From Candidatus Bathyarchaeota archaeon (GTDB lineage Archaea; Thermoproteota; Bathyarchaeia; 40CM-2-53-6; RBG-13-38-9): a DNA stretch of 8,440 bases. The notes below the pieces were generated by a model. The model did no database searches. It was not told the DNA's origin and saw only the letters and a list, made by a program, of their open reading frames with translations. This document shows positions 1-6,793 of the stretch, piece after piece. A program made the translations under genes and the position numbers. The stretch lies in NCBI GenBank assembly GCA_026394315.1, contig JAPKYM010000030.1, forward strand, positions 1 to 8,440. The letters run 5' to 3'. Within the stretch, counting starts at the first letter, position 1. Every line of letters starts with the position of its first letter.

Positions 1-1785
1 AAGCTCCACGTAGCGGGTCTTGTGGAGTACCTTCTCAGCTATTTCACGAATTGGCGTGGATATCAGTGCCATTCGTGCGCCAGCACCGGCTGTGTTGCCC
101 ACGAACTGGATTCTGCTTAGCGGGATATCTGGGAACATCCCGATATCACGGGCGCTTGACGGGTCAATATATGTTCCGAAGGCGCCAGCAAGAAAAATTC
201 TCCTAATCTCTTCTGGCTTCACTTGCATACGCTTCATTAGAATGGAAATGCCAGTATAGACCGCTGCTTTAGCCAGCTGTATTTCCCTGACGTCAGACTG
301 AGTTATTACAATGTCGTCATCTATCCCCGTAAGGCTCCTGTCTACTATCATGAATTCCATTGTTCCATCGACTTCTCTGATTCTTTGTGTGTCTCTACCG
401 CCACATATTCGGCCTCTGGAATTAACTATTCCAGCCCTAAACATCTCTGCTACGCCCTCAACTATCGCTGAGCCGCATATCCCGACAGGCTCTATCCCGC
501 CAATCACTCTGTATGAGACGTCAAGAGTCTGTGGGTCTATCCATATCTTCTCTATTGCACCTTGAGACGCTCTCATACCCTGTTTGATGTGAGCGCCCTC
601 GAACGCCGGGCCTGAAGCACACGAACAAGCCAGAAGTCCCTTGCTGTTTCCTAAGATTATCTCGGCATTTGTCCCGATGTCAATCAGCATCGACAAGTCT
701 CTCGCCAAATGGATCTCTGTCGCAATTATGTCAGCAACGGCGTCGCCACCCACAAATCCCGCTACCGCCGGAAACAGATACGCTCTCGAGTCCGGTGCAG
801 TCTGCAGTCCGAGATCTGCGGCTCTAATCTCCAAACCTCTCCTCAAAACGGCAGGATATGGTGAGAGGGAGAGATATCTTGGAGTAACTCCAAGAAACAT
901 ATGGTGCATCGCGGTGTTACCTGCAACGGTGATGTCGGCTATATCTTGAGGTGACAGCCCTGACTTCTCACACGCCTCCCGGATTAGCCTATTTACAGCG
1001 TCGATAATGCATCTCGTTACTTCTACAGCTGCCTCCTTACCTTTCATCGAATAAGTTATCCTAGAAATTATGTCCGCGCCAAACTTAGCTTGCGGATTAA
1101 GACTTGAAACTGTCACGACCGTTTTGCCGGTTGTCAGATCGACAAGATATCCTGCTATTTTGGTTGTTCCTATGTCAACTGCGAAGCCAAAACATGAGTT
1201 ACTGTCATCTCCAGCCTGAATTCCAATGATCTCCTTGTCCCTGAATGTTGAGGTTGTGACCTCCCAGCATCCAGTTCTGAGGAGATAAGGGAGCTCTTTG
1301 AGGGTGTCGTATCCTATCTCTAGATGATCCAAACCCGTCTTCTTCTTCAAGACTTCTGTAAGACGTTCTAGGTCTGCCGTAGTATCTTGGAGACTGGGTG
1401 GTGGAAGTTTGATGAAGATCTTCCTGACGGCGGGAACTAGCCTTACGGCGGGAGCGGTTCCCGAGACCATTAGCCTTTGCTGACTTTGTTCACTCTCTGG
1501 GGGGATCCTTATTTCGAGAGTTGTTGATCTTATTGCTCTTGTCAGACACGATAGTCTATATCCAGAATTGAGATCTTCTTTGGATAGGAGTGCCTTTTCC
1601 GTCTGCTTGGGGCCTGCCAGTTCGTCGGTTCCCTTAAGGACAACTACTCTGCACTTCCCACAAGTTCCTCTTCCTCCACACATGGTGAATATGTCTTGGC
1701 CCTGGCTCCTAAGTGCCTCCAGCAGGCTCTCGCCCTCCTTTATGGTGATCTTCAGTTTTGTGTTTCCTCCCCACGTGTCGGGCAA
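1..1785 (-). CDS. RACo-like [2Fe-2S]/ASKHA reductive activator of corrinoid protein (DUF4445 family), 3' end off window
   Basis: Open for 595 codons from TTG at 1785 to the window edge. The N-terminal domain (about residues 8-90) is a plant/adrenodoxin-type [2Fe-2S] ferredoxin: C36 and C42 and C45 in CGGRGTCGKC, with the fourth ligand C80 in RLSCLT. A linker follows, then an actin-like ATPase domain with a phosphate motif DIGTT (204-208), a second DIGTNAE (369-375), a SCASGPAFEGA stretch, and GAFGTYIDP near 534. This order is that of RACo/DUF4445 proteins, which use ATP to reduce Co(II) corrinoid proteins back to Co(I) for methyl transfer. The family usually runs about 600-650 residues, so only a short C-terminal tail is missing. 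TTG 1785 is the only standard start codon in frame upstream of the cysteines (the frame is open back to a stop at 1888-1890), and GGTGAT lies 9 bases upstream. No methyltransferase or corrinoid protein is visible in the window, so the partner is unknown. The family call is firm; the substrate protein is not determinable. Confidence 0.93.
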   Translation of the reverse strand, partial: MPDTWGGNTKLKITIKEGESLLEALRSQGQDIFTMCGGRGTCGKCRVVVLKGTDELAGPKQTEKALLSKEDLNSGYRLSCLTRAIRSTTLEIRIPPESEQSQQRLMVSGTAPAVRLVPAVRKIFIKLPPPSLQDTTADLERLTEVLKKKTGLDHLEIGYDTLKELPYLLRTGCWEVTTSTFRDKEIIGIQAGDDSNSCFGFAVDIGTTKIAGYLVDLTTGKTVVTVSSLNPQAKFGADIISRITYSMKGKEAAVEVTRCIIDAVNRLIREACEKSGLSPQDIADITVAGNTAMHHMFLGVTPRYLSLSPYPAVLRRGLEIRAADLGLQTAPDSRAYLFPAVAGFVGGDAVADIIATEIHLARDLSMLIDIGTNAEIILGNSKGLLACSCASGPAFEGAHIKQGMRASQGAIEKIWIDPQTLDVSYRVIGGIEPVGICGSAIVEGVAEMFRAGIVNSRGRICGGRDTQRIREVDGTMEFMIVDRSLTGIDDDIVITQSDVREIQLAKAAVYTGISILMKRMQVKPEEIRRIFLAGAFGTYIDPSSARDIGMFPDIPLSRIQFVGNTAGAGARMALISTPIREIAEKVLHKTRYVEL

Positions 1786-1794
1786 TTCTGAGTC

Positions 1795-1800
1795 ATCACC
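1795..1800 (-). promoter_or_regulatory. Shine-Dalgarno GGTGAT deciding the RACo-like TTG start
   Basis: On the minus strand GGTGAT precedes TTG 1785 with a 9-base spacer. It matches the archaeal anti-SD. No ATG or GTG exists in frame upstream of the iron-sulfur cysteines, so this site supports the TTG start. Confidence 0.6.
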
Positions 1801-1941
1801 AAACGTAGTGCATATCGATCTTCCTAGAATGGGCCACTGAGCAATGTTGAGCGGTTGTACCCCCTTATTTGGCTGCCGCTGAGGGTTCTAGTGTGCGTGA
1901 CTACATTCTCTCGCAATAGCTATTAGTGACTTTCCAGCCTG

Positions 1942-1968
1942 CTTTTAGGATCTAGCGCGCGCTAAAAG
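1942..1968. promoter_or_regulatory. Divergent control region: CTTTTAG/CTAAAAG inverted repeat enclosing a GC palindrome
   Basis: CTTTTAG (1942-1948) and its inverse CTAAAAG (1962-1968) flank and overlap the perfect 12-base palindrome TAGCGCGCGCTA (1953-1964). The left arm sits 37 bases before ATG 1979 and is well placed as a TATA-like box for a nearly leaderless transcript. Read on the other strand, the right arm could be a box for the RACo-like gene, but that would leave a leader of about 150 bases. The palindrome could instead be an operator controlling both directions. Nothing else gene-like is visible in 1786-1978. The symmetry is seen directly; its role is inferred. Confidence 0.45.
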
Positions 1969-1978
1969 TGTTGAGTCT

Positions 1979-2860
1979 ATGAACCGCGTAGTTCGGAACT
2001 CCTTTTTTGTCCTGAGCCTAGTGACCGTTGTTGCTGGGTTAGCATGGATCGTCGTCTTTGCCAATTCGGATTTGGCAATCCCAGAGACACTGGGAAGTTT
2101 AGACTATGGACAAGAGCTAGCTTATCGTGAGCTTCAACTGCCCAGCAGAACTCGGCTGACAGTCAAGTATGATTGCATCCAATCTAAAGGCCAACTTGAG
2201 GCAATGGTTCTGGACAGGGACTCATTTACCAGAATTCGATCTGGGGTAAACACATCAATAACGCCGATGGCCCGTTCCGTTGGCAAGAACGAGACTCTAA
2301 ATGTTTACAATTCAGAGGGTATGGAGCTCTACGTGATATTCAAACCCGTGTATATGACGCAGATTAGGAAGTACAGCGACTCAATTCTCAAAGAGCAGAG
2401 ATTCGGCTACTATGCGGCAAGGCTAGAGAACAACACTCACTTCAGGGCAGAGTTATCTATCAACCGATCTACTGATGTCATTCGTCTAATGATAATCAAT
2501 CAAACTCTATTAGACAAAATGCTTGTAGGGGGGATCCCCTTAGCGAACTCTGGTTATTCGGAAGTGTCCGGAACCGGAAACCTAACCGTGAATTGGAGAA
2601 CAAAGAACGATGATAAATTCTATGTTATGGTCCTTCCAACATCACAGGATTGGCCTGTATCTTACCTGTTAAGACTTTCCGCGGTCAAAACCGAAGGCGA
2701 TTTTCCAATCAGTTTCAAATACTCAATCTACGGCAAATCTGAAGGCCCATGGATTCTAGGCATAATCCCCATCATCGGAGGAACTACGGCGTTGATGCTC
2801 ATATCGGCAGCAGCATCAAAGAACCCCCCCCAAAGGAAGGGTCCCGGAGGCGAGGAGTAG
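1979..2860 (+). CDS. Membrane-anchored protein of unknown function with a glycosylation-rich extracytoplasmic domain
   Basis: Not recognised as a known family. It has 293 residues. Residues 8-28 form a hydrophobic segment (signal anchor or signal peptide), about 30-256 form a polar domain, and 258-279 form a second hydrophobic segment with an isoleucine-, glycine- and alanine-rich core, followed by a short charged tail of about 14 residues. The likely topology is both ends inside and the central domain outside. The outer domain holds six N-x-S/T sequons (N91, N104, N151, N162, N174, N201), which fits an archaeal S-layer-associated or surface glycoprotein. One cysteine (C66) lies in the outer domain, so no disulfide within the chain is expected. 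The ATG start has no clear Shine-Dalgarno sequence and lies 37 bases after a CTTTTAG box, suggesting a leaderless mRNA. The coding region is intact. The neighbour at 3023 is on the same strand, 162 bases away, and probably has its own promoter. Confidence 0.8.
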   Translation: MNRVVRNSFFVLSLVTVVAGLAWIVVFANSDLAIPETLGSLDYGQELAYRELQLPSRTRLTVKYDCIQSKGQLEAMVLDRDSFTRIRSGVNTSITPMARSVGKNETLNVYNSEGMELYVIFKPVYMTQIRKYSDSILKEQRFGYYAARLENNTHFRAELSINRSTDVIRLMIINQTLLDKMLVGGIPLANSGYSEVSGTGNLTVNWRTKNDDKFYVMVLPTSQDWPVSYLLRLSAVKTEGDFPISFKYSIYGKSEGPWILGIIPIIGGTTALMLISAAASKNPPQRKGPGGEE

Positions 2861-2861
2861 C

Positions 2862-2872
2862 GCAGCGCGCGC
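2862..2872. repeat. GC-alternating element after the membrane-protein gene
   Basis: GCAGCGCGCGC follows directly on the TAG stop and resembles the TAGCGCGC cores at 1953-1964 and 6795-6804, although its flanks differ. The rest of 2861-3022 holds the 8-base palindrome CTCCGGAG (2918-2925) and a CTTTTGAGA box near 2991. I see no gene in this gap. Confidence 0.3.
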
Positions 2873-2990
2873 CTGAATTGTATTACCCGGAATAACCTAG
2901 ATAGAGCTTGCCTCTCACTCCGGAGAGAGAACTCTGTACGACAGGCTGCTCAAGATGCCGCTAGAAAGGCTCTTATGTGTGCCGCACCTC

Positions 2991-2999
2991 CTTTTGAGA
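2991..2999 (+). promoter_or_regulatory. Putative TATA-like box CTTTTGAGA for the two-repeat protein gene
   Basis: It lies 32 bases before TTG 3023 and shares the CTTTT core seen upstream of the other plus-strand genes. Another candidate is the CTCTTATG stretch about 20 bases upstream. Assigned by position and resemblance only. Confidence 0.3.
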
Positions 3000-3011
3000 T
3001 GAGTCTTCAAA

Positions 3012-3016
3012 GTGAT
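3012..3016 (+). promoter_or_regulatory. Shine-Dalgarno GTGAT for TTG 3023
   Basis: GTGAT is complementary to the archaeal 16S 3' end and lies 6 bases before TTG 3023. It favours that start over the in-frame ATG at 3065, which has no comparable site. Confidence 0.5.
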
Positions 3017-3022
3017 TAACTG

Positions 3023-3724
3023 TTGATCTCAGATAAACCCCCAGTCCCAGTAAGAGTCGCCGACATGAAGAATTTTGCCAGACTTCTCCTGGCTTTCAGC
3101 GAGGGCTCGCAAATAGCTTGGGCACTCCCACACAAAGGCAAGTACGCCCTATGTTTCTTCACCGCATACATGTATTGGGAGGGAGATTTGCCCCTACTGG
3201 CCTACATGCCTGATCAGAAACCATCAAAGCCTTTCCTAGCATACCGAAGCGATGGTGTGACTGGAGAAGAATGTTTCTACACCGATGACTTCGACGACAC
3301 GAAATATCGTTACGCCTCAATAATCACTATGAAAGAGACTCCAGAACTCTTCAGAAGATCTCTGGAGGGGGATTATTCTCAACCTCCACAACCTCTTATG
3401 ATGGAGGTTAACGATGTCGCATCTCTCATGAGAGTCTTGGTGCCCCTTTCATTCCGGGAGGGGACTTCCTTCCCAGTATGGCATTTCGTCAAGGGCGGCA
3501 CTCATAACCTAGGCATTTTGATTCCCTTTGAACACTATTACGAAGCCGATGCGCTACCAGTACTTTTCCATCTGAAAATGAATGAACCGCCACGAGGGCC
3601 ATTCCTAAGATACAATGCATTGAAACCGGCTGGCGAGAGAGTGGAGTTTACATCCAATACCTCTGATGTGAAGTACTTCTATGCCAAATTGATCGATATC
3701 GAGCGCTTTCCCCTTCTCCCGTAA
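3023..3724 (+). CDS. Protein of unknown function built from two tandem copies of one domain
   Basis: No known family recognised. The 233-residue protein has no signal peptide or membrane span. It divides into two halves that align by eye: residues 12-110 and 129-232. Matching landmarks are W33/W153, LPLL 56-59 with LPVL 178-181, PFLAY 70-74 with PFLRY 193-197, GEECFYT 81-87 with GERVEFT 204-210, and D-T-K-Y-R-Y-A 92-98 with D-V-K-Y-F-Y-A 215-221. A proline/glutamine-rich linker (about 118-124) joins them. This points to an internal gene duplication giving a pseudo-dimeric, probably cytoplasmic, alpha/beta protein. There is no obvious catalytic His/Cys cluster or nucleotide-binding loop, so a binding or structural role is as likely as an enzyme. 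The start is TTG with GTGAT 6 bases upstream. It is followed after 123 bases by the inositol-phosphate synthase paralogue on the same strand, which probably has its own promoter. Confidence 0.78.
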   Translation: MISDKPPVPVRVADMKNFARLLLAFSEGSQIAWALPHKGKYALCFFTAYMYWEGDLPLLAYMPDQKPSKPFLAYRSDGVTGEECFYTDDFDDTKYRYASIITMKETPELFRRSLEGDYSQPPQPLMMEVNDVASLMRVLVPLSFREGTSFPVWHFVKGGTHNLGILIPFEHYYEADALPVLFHLKMNEPPRGPFLRYNALKPAGERVEFTSNTSDVKYFYAKLIDIERFPLLP

Positions 3725-3735
3725 GATCCACTGAA

Positions 3736-3773
3736 AGAGGCCTCTCAAGGGCAGAGAGACCAACATCGTCTCT
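3736..3773 (+). other. Palindrome and short hairpin after the two-repeat protein gene
   Basis: AGAGGCCTCT (3736-3745) is a perfect 10-base palindrome. AGAGAC (3755-3760) can pair with GTCTCT (3768-3773) over a 7-base loop. Neither is followed by a T-run, so a terminator role is doubtful. They may be transcript-end structures. Confidence 0.25.
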
Positions 3774-3800
3774 GTAGGGCAAAAGCTGGATAAACTACAA

Positions 3801-3810
3801 GCTTTTTCAA
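3801..3810 (+). promoter_or_regulatory. Putative TATA-like box GCTTTTTCAA for the first synthase gene
   Basis: It is centred about 42 bases before ATG 3848 and belongs to the series of CTTTT boxes preceding the plus-strand genes. This spacing would give a short leader that includes the weak Shine-Dalgarno GTGAG at 3837-3841. Confidence 0.4.
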
Positions 3811-3847
3811 GTGGTTGTTGCAAATCAGTGTCGGCCGTGAGTCTGAA

Positions 3848-4921
3848 ATGAGTAAGATCAATGTTGCCGTAATTGGAGTCGGAAACTGTTGCTCAGCCTT
3901 AGTTCAAGGAGTCCATTATTACAGAACTTCCAGCCAGAGAAGCAGTTACGGCCTGATGTCCGAGCGGGTGGGCCAATATGATGCCAAAGACATCGAGTTC
4001 GTAGCAGCGATAGACGTAAACCAGAAGAAGGTGGGACGTGACCTCTCAGAAGCAATCTTTCTTGACCCAAACAACACTCCCAGATTCAGCGCCGTGCCGA
4101 GAATAGGAGTAATTGTGAAGAAAGGCCCGCTTCTTGACGGCTTGGGAAACCATGCCAAAGAGCTGATCCACGTAGATTCATCAAAGCCGTCAAATATCTC
4201 AGAACTTCTCCGGGAAAGCGAAGCAGAGATACTGGTAAATCTTCTTCCCACAGGGGCAAAAAGAGCAACCCAGTACTACGCTGAACAGGCGCTCAAGGCT
4301 GGCTGCGCCTTTGTAAACGGCACACCCTCAAAACTGGCATCAGATAAGAATTGGCAAAAGAGATTCAAATCTGCCAGACTCCAGCTAGTGGGCGACGATA
4401 TAAAGAACCAAGTGGGCTCAACAGTCCTTCACGAAACCATACTCAGGATGCTCTCAATGAGAGGAGTAAGGATCGATGAGAGCTATCAACTGGACATAGG
4501 AGGAGGAATGGAATCACTGAACGCTTTGGATAGAGACCGATCCATTATCAAAAGAAAAGTAAAGATAGGCACGGTCAGTTCGGCTGTTCCCTACAAGTTC
4601 CCCATTGTTGCAGGATCATCAGACTATGTTGAGTTCATGAAGAACTCTCGAACAAGTCATTTCTGGATAAAGGGCAAGTACTTTGGCAAATCTGAATTTA
4701 CTCTTGACATGACCCTGAATGTGGTTGAAGGGCCATCGTGCGCTGCAGTTCTTGTTGATGTTATAAGAGCCACGAAAATCGCAAGGGACAGAAAGATTGC
4801 AGGAACACCGATCGCGATCTGCGCTTACGGCTTCAAGCAACCCCCAGAACGCCTGTCTTTCGATGAGGCAACAAGGTTATTTGGTGAATTCTCCGCAGGC
4901 CGGAGAAGAAAGGGGAGCTGA
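3848..4921 (+). CDS. Inositol-3-phosphate synthase family protein, divergent paralogue
   Basis: The family (COG1260, MIPS/Ino1) converts D-glucose-6-phosphate to 1L-myo-inositol-1-phosphate with bound NAD. In archaea this feeds archaetidylinositol and related lipids. The protein has 357 residues. The Rossmann nucleotide loop is VIGVGNCCSA (8-17), followed by KVGRDLSEAIF (61-71), GPLLDGLG (93-100) and GDDIKNQVGSTVLH (182-195). Compared with the copy at 5716, several active-site stretches have drifted: NCIPVFIASD has become NGTPSKLASD, NIGGDTDFLN has become DIGGGMESLN, GPSDYV is GSSDYV, and WDAPNS is VEGPSC. The lysine pair K235/K239, equivalent by ungapped alignment to K237/K241 in the other copy, is kept. 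It may therefore be a working but specialised enzyme, or a non-catalytic subunit. ATG 3848 is chosen because it aligns exactly with the paralogue start; in-frame TTG codons at 3815 and 3818 would add 11 or 10 unmatched residues. The broken pyrF follows after 27 bases, probably co-transcribed. Confidence 0.9.
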   Translation: MSKINVAVIGVGNCCSALVQGVHYYRTSSQRSSYGLMSERVGQYDAKDIEFVAAIDVNQKKVGRDLSEAIFLDPNNTPRFSAVPRIGVIVKKGPLLDGLGNHAKELIHVDSSKPSNISELLRESEAEILVNLLPTGAKRATQYYAEQALKAGCAFVNGTPSKLASDKNWQKRFKSARLQLVGDDIKNQVGSTVLHETILRMLSMRGVRIDESYQLDIGGGMESLNALDRDRSIIKRKVKIGTVSSAVPYKFPIVAGSSDYVEFMKNSRTSHFWIKGKYFGKSEFTLDMTLNVVEGPSCAAVLVDVIRATKIARDRKIAGTPIAICAYGFKQPPERLSFDEATRLFGEFSAGRRRKGS

Positions 4922-4948
4922 CTGTATAGCTGAAAAGTAGATGAGGGA

Positions 4949-5606
4949 TTGGCCTCTTTCAAGGATTCAATCAGAGAGATATCTGAGAACCAAGATAGCA
5001 ATCTAGTTCTAGCCCTGGATATAATGGACGAAGATCGTACGAGGCTATCTTCGAGAGCTCTACAGATTCTCGAACAAGTCAGCCCCTATATTTGTGCATT
5101 GAAACTAAACAGGCCACTCATCCTGAAGTTGTGTATCGAAACAGGTATCAAAGACATCTTGAAACGCGCCCACGATCTTGGACTTGCGACCATAATGGAT
5201 GCTGTTTAGAGAGGCTTCTGAAAGAGGCAAAGGCATACTCCTTATCGTGCACATGAGCCATAAAGGCGCCACGGACGGTTATGGACAAGATGTCTTTGAC
5301 AAGCTCACCGGTGAAAGAGGGCAACAATTCATGATATTCGCTGAAAAAGCCATAAGCTGGGGGGCGGACGGGGCCATACTGGGCGCAACCCACACTGATA
5401 AGATCGCTAAGGCTTTAACAATTCTGAAAGGAAAGATTCCAATATACTCGCCAGGAATAGTTGCTCAAGGAGGCTCACCCAAGGAAGCGATTAGAGCTGG
5501 GGCCGACTATCTAATCGCCGGAAGAGCAATATACAATTCCAGCGACCCTGAGGAAGCAGCACGCTCGATAAGAGATGAGGCAATCTCAGCCTTAGAGACT
5601 TCGTGA
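4949..5606 (+). pseudogene. pyrF: Orotidine-5'-phosphate decarboxylase (pyrF), internal deletion plus frameshift
   Basis: The enzyme converts OMP to UMP, the last step of de novo pyrimidine synthesis. The first part, from TTG 4949 (the only standard start after an in-frame stop at 4931), reads LVLALDIMDEDR and then ALKLNRPLIL with the substrate lysine, ending LATIMDAV before a TAG at 5207-5209. The second part continues in the +1 frame from about 5200: FREASERGKGILLIVHMSHKGA, then GADGAILGATH, YSPGIVAQGG (phosphate site) and AGRAIY, to a stop at 5604-5606. In archaeal homologues about 40 residues lie between these parts. They include the Lys-x-x-Asp that completes the catalytic D-x-K-x-x-D, the D-I-x-x-TN stretch and the GFDAV region. 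Only the first Asp (of IMDA) remains here. Apart from this block both parts look well conserved, so the loss is recent or artefactual. It lies between two synthase paralogues, 27 bases after the first. As written it cannot encode an active enzyme. Confidence 0.88.
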
Positions 5607-5661
5607 GAAGTACCAGGAATATGCTTGTACGGTTCTGCTGTCGATATTCGATTCTAAGCAA

Positions 5662-5674
5662 GGCTTTTGTAGCC
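5662..5674 (+). promoter_or_regulatory. Putative TATA-like box within GGCTTTTGTAGCC upstream of the second synthase gene
   Basis: The CTTTTGT core (5664-5670) lies about 50 bases before TTG 5716 and resembles the boxes of neighbouring genes. The flanking GGCT/AGCC can also form a 4-base-pair hairpin. The rest of 5607-5715 shows no gene. Confidence 0.35.
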
Positions 5675-5702
5675 TTCTGGCCTATCAATGAGGAAAAAAC
5701 AA

Positions 5703-5706
5703 GGTG
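5703..5706 (+). promoter_or_regulatory. Shine-Dalgarno GGTG deciding the TTG start of the second synthase
   Basis: GGTG sits 9 bases before TTG 5716. The same bases include the alternative GTG start at 5704. Because TTG 5716 gives MPNINVAIAG, which aligns residue for residue with MSKINVAVIG of the paralogue, this stretch is read as a ribosome-binding site rather than as coding. Confidence 0.5.
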
Positions 5707-5715
5707 TATGGTCAT

Positions 5716-6789
5716 TTGCCAAACATCAACGTAGCCATCGCCGGCGTTGGGAACTGCGCATCAGCAGTTATTCAAGGGGTGCATTTCTACAGAAATGCTT
5801 CAGAACAAGAGACAGTGCCCGGATTGCTACATGTGAAATTCGGTGGGTACCATCCTTCCGACATAAAGTTCGTAGCGGCTTTTGATATCGATTCAAGAAA
5901 AGTTGGTAAGGATCTTAGCGAAGCCATTTTCTCAAAACCGAACAATACAAGAGTTTTTGCCCATCCCCCCAACATGAAAGTGAGAGTAATGCGTGGACCC
6001 GTGATGGATGGTCTTGGCAAATACCTAAAAACAGTAGTCAAAGTTGAGAAGGAGCAGAATAGTGTAGATGTTGCTGAAATCCTCAGGAAGTCCGAAACAG
6101 ACGTTCTAGTCAATTACTTGCCCGTGGGAAGTGAAGAAGCAACAAGATGGTATGCCGAACAGGCGCTTAAGGCTGGATGTGCATTCATCAACTGCATCCC
6201 GGTCTTCATTGCTTCGGATCAAACCTGGGAAAAGAGATTCAGATCAGCGGGCCTACCTGTCGCCGGCGACGACGTCATGAGTCAGCTAGGTGCAACAGTC
6301 CTTCACAAGACACTGGCAAAGCTACTGGTAGATCGCGGAGTCAAAATCGATGAGAGCTATCAGCTGAATATTGGTGGAGATACGGACTTCCTTAACATGC
6401 TGGAGGAAGAGCGTCTAAGATCAAAGAGGATAAGCAAGACGAGCGCGGTTCAAGCCATGATCCCCTATGATGTCCCACTCCGAATCGGTCCAAGTGACTA
6501 CGTTGATTTCTTGGATAACAAGAAAATCTGCTACGTTCGTCTTAGAGGCAGATACTTCGGTGACTCTCCGGCCAGCGTTGATGTAAAGCTTGACATTTGG
6601 GATGCCCCAAATAGCGGGGGCGTCATAATTGACGTGATAAGAGCAGTCAAACTCGCTCTTGACAGAAAGATCAATGGGGCACTAGTTAGCATATCATCAT
6701 ACGCATTCAAACATCCGCCAGTTCAAGCGTCCACAAGTGTCGCAAAACAATGGGTTGAAGACTTCATGAACGGCTCTCGAGAAAGGTGA
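5716..6789 (+). CDS. ino1: Inositol-3-phosphate synthase (myo-inositol-1-phosphate synthase), canonical copy
   Basis: It makes 1L-myo-inositol-1-phosphate from glucose-6-phosphate using tightly bound NAD; in archaea the product is used for archaetidylinositol lipids. The protein has 357 residues, close to the actinobacterial/archaeal Ino1 length. It shows the NAD loop AGVGNCASA (9-17), a VPGLLHVKFGGYH stretch (34-46), KVGKDLSEAIF (62-72), GPVMDGLGKY (94-103), NCIPVFIASD (159-168), GDDVMSQLGATVLH (184-197), NIGGDTDFLNML (218-229), KRISK (K237 and K241, equivalent to the catalytic lysine pair of yeast MIPS), GPSDYV (258-263), FGDSP (281-285) and WDAPNSGGVIIDVIRAVKLA (295-314). All the expected motifs are present, so I expect activity. 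An upstream GTG at 5704 would add four residues; TTG 5716 is preferred because it aligns with the paralogue start and has GGTG 9 bases upstream. It is preceded by the pyrF remnant and followed by a 196-base gap and then S25e. Confidence 0.94.
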   Translation: MPNINVAIAGVGNCASAVIQGVHFYRNASEQETVPGLLHVKFGGYHPSDIKFVAAFDIDSRKVGKDLSEAIFSKPNNTRVFAHPPNMKVRVMRGPVMDGLGKYLKTVVKVEKEQNSVDVAEILRKSETDVLVNYLPVGSEEATRWYAEQALKAGCAFINCIPVFIASDQTWEKRFRSAGLPVAGDDVMSQLGATVLHKTLAKLLVDRGVKIDESYQLNIGGDTDFLNMLEEERLRSKRISKTSAVQAMIPYDVPLRIGPSDYVDFLDNKKICYVRLRGRYFGDSPASVDVKLDIWDAPNSGGVIIDVIRAVKLALDRKINGALVSISSYAFKHPPVQASTSVAKQWVEDFMNGSRER

Positions 6790-6793
6790 GTCA

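Noticed and set aside
20..1840. Plus-strand reading frames of 80-100 residues across this stretch
   Set aside because: They are antisense to the continuous 595-codon RACo-like gene, which carries clear family motifs; none of them has recognisable domains.
3815..3847. Upstream TTG starts at 3815 and 3818 for the first synthase
   Set aside because: The extra residues have no match in the paralogue, whose start aligns exactly with ATG 3848.
3605..4268. Minus-strand reading frames opposite the two-repeat protein and first synthase genes
   Set aside because: Shadows of convincing plus-strand genes with no motifs of their own.
3848..4921. First synthase as catalytically dead because the SKT motif is missing
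   Set aside because: An ungapped alignment shows that both lysines of the K-x3-K pair (K235, K239) are kept, so inactivity cannot be claimed.
5199..5606. Second half of pyrF as a separate gene starting at ATG 5199
   Set aside because: It begins in the middle of the conserved barrel and lacks the N-terminal substrate residues; it is better read as the 3' part of a broken gene.
4949..5606. Programmed frameshift or translational bypass joining the pyrF halves
   Set aside because: Restoring the frame would still leave about 40 conserved catalytic residues missing, so recoding cannot give a working enzyme.
5688..5885. Plus-strand frame starting with ATG 5688
   Set aside because: Overlaps the canonical synthase in another frame and has an unlikely, arginine-rich composition.
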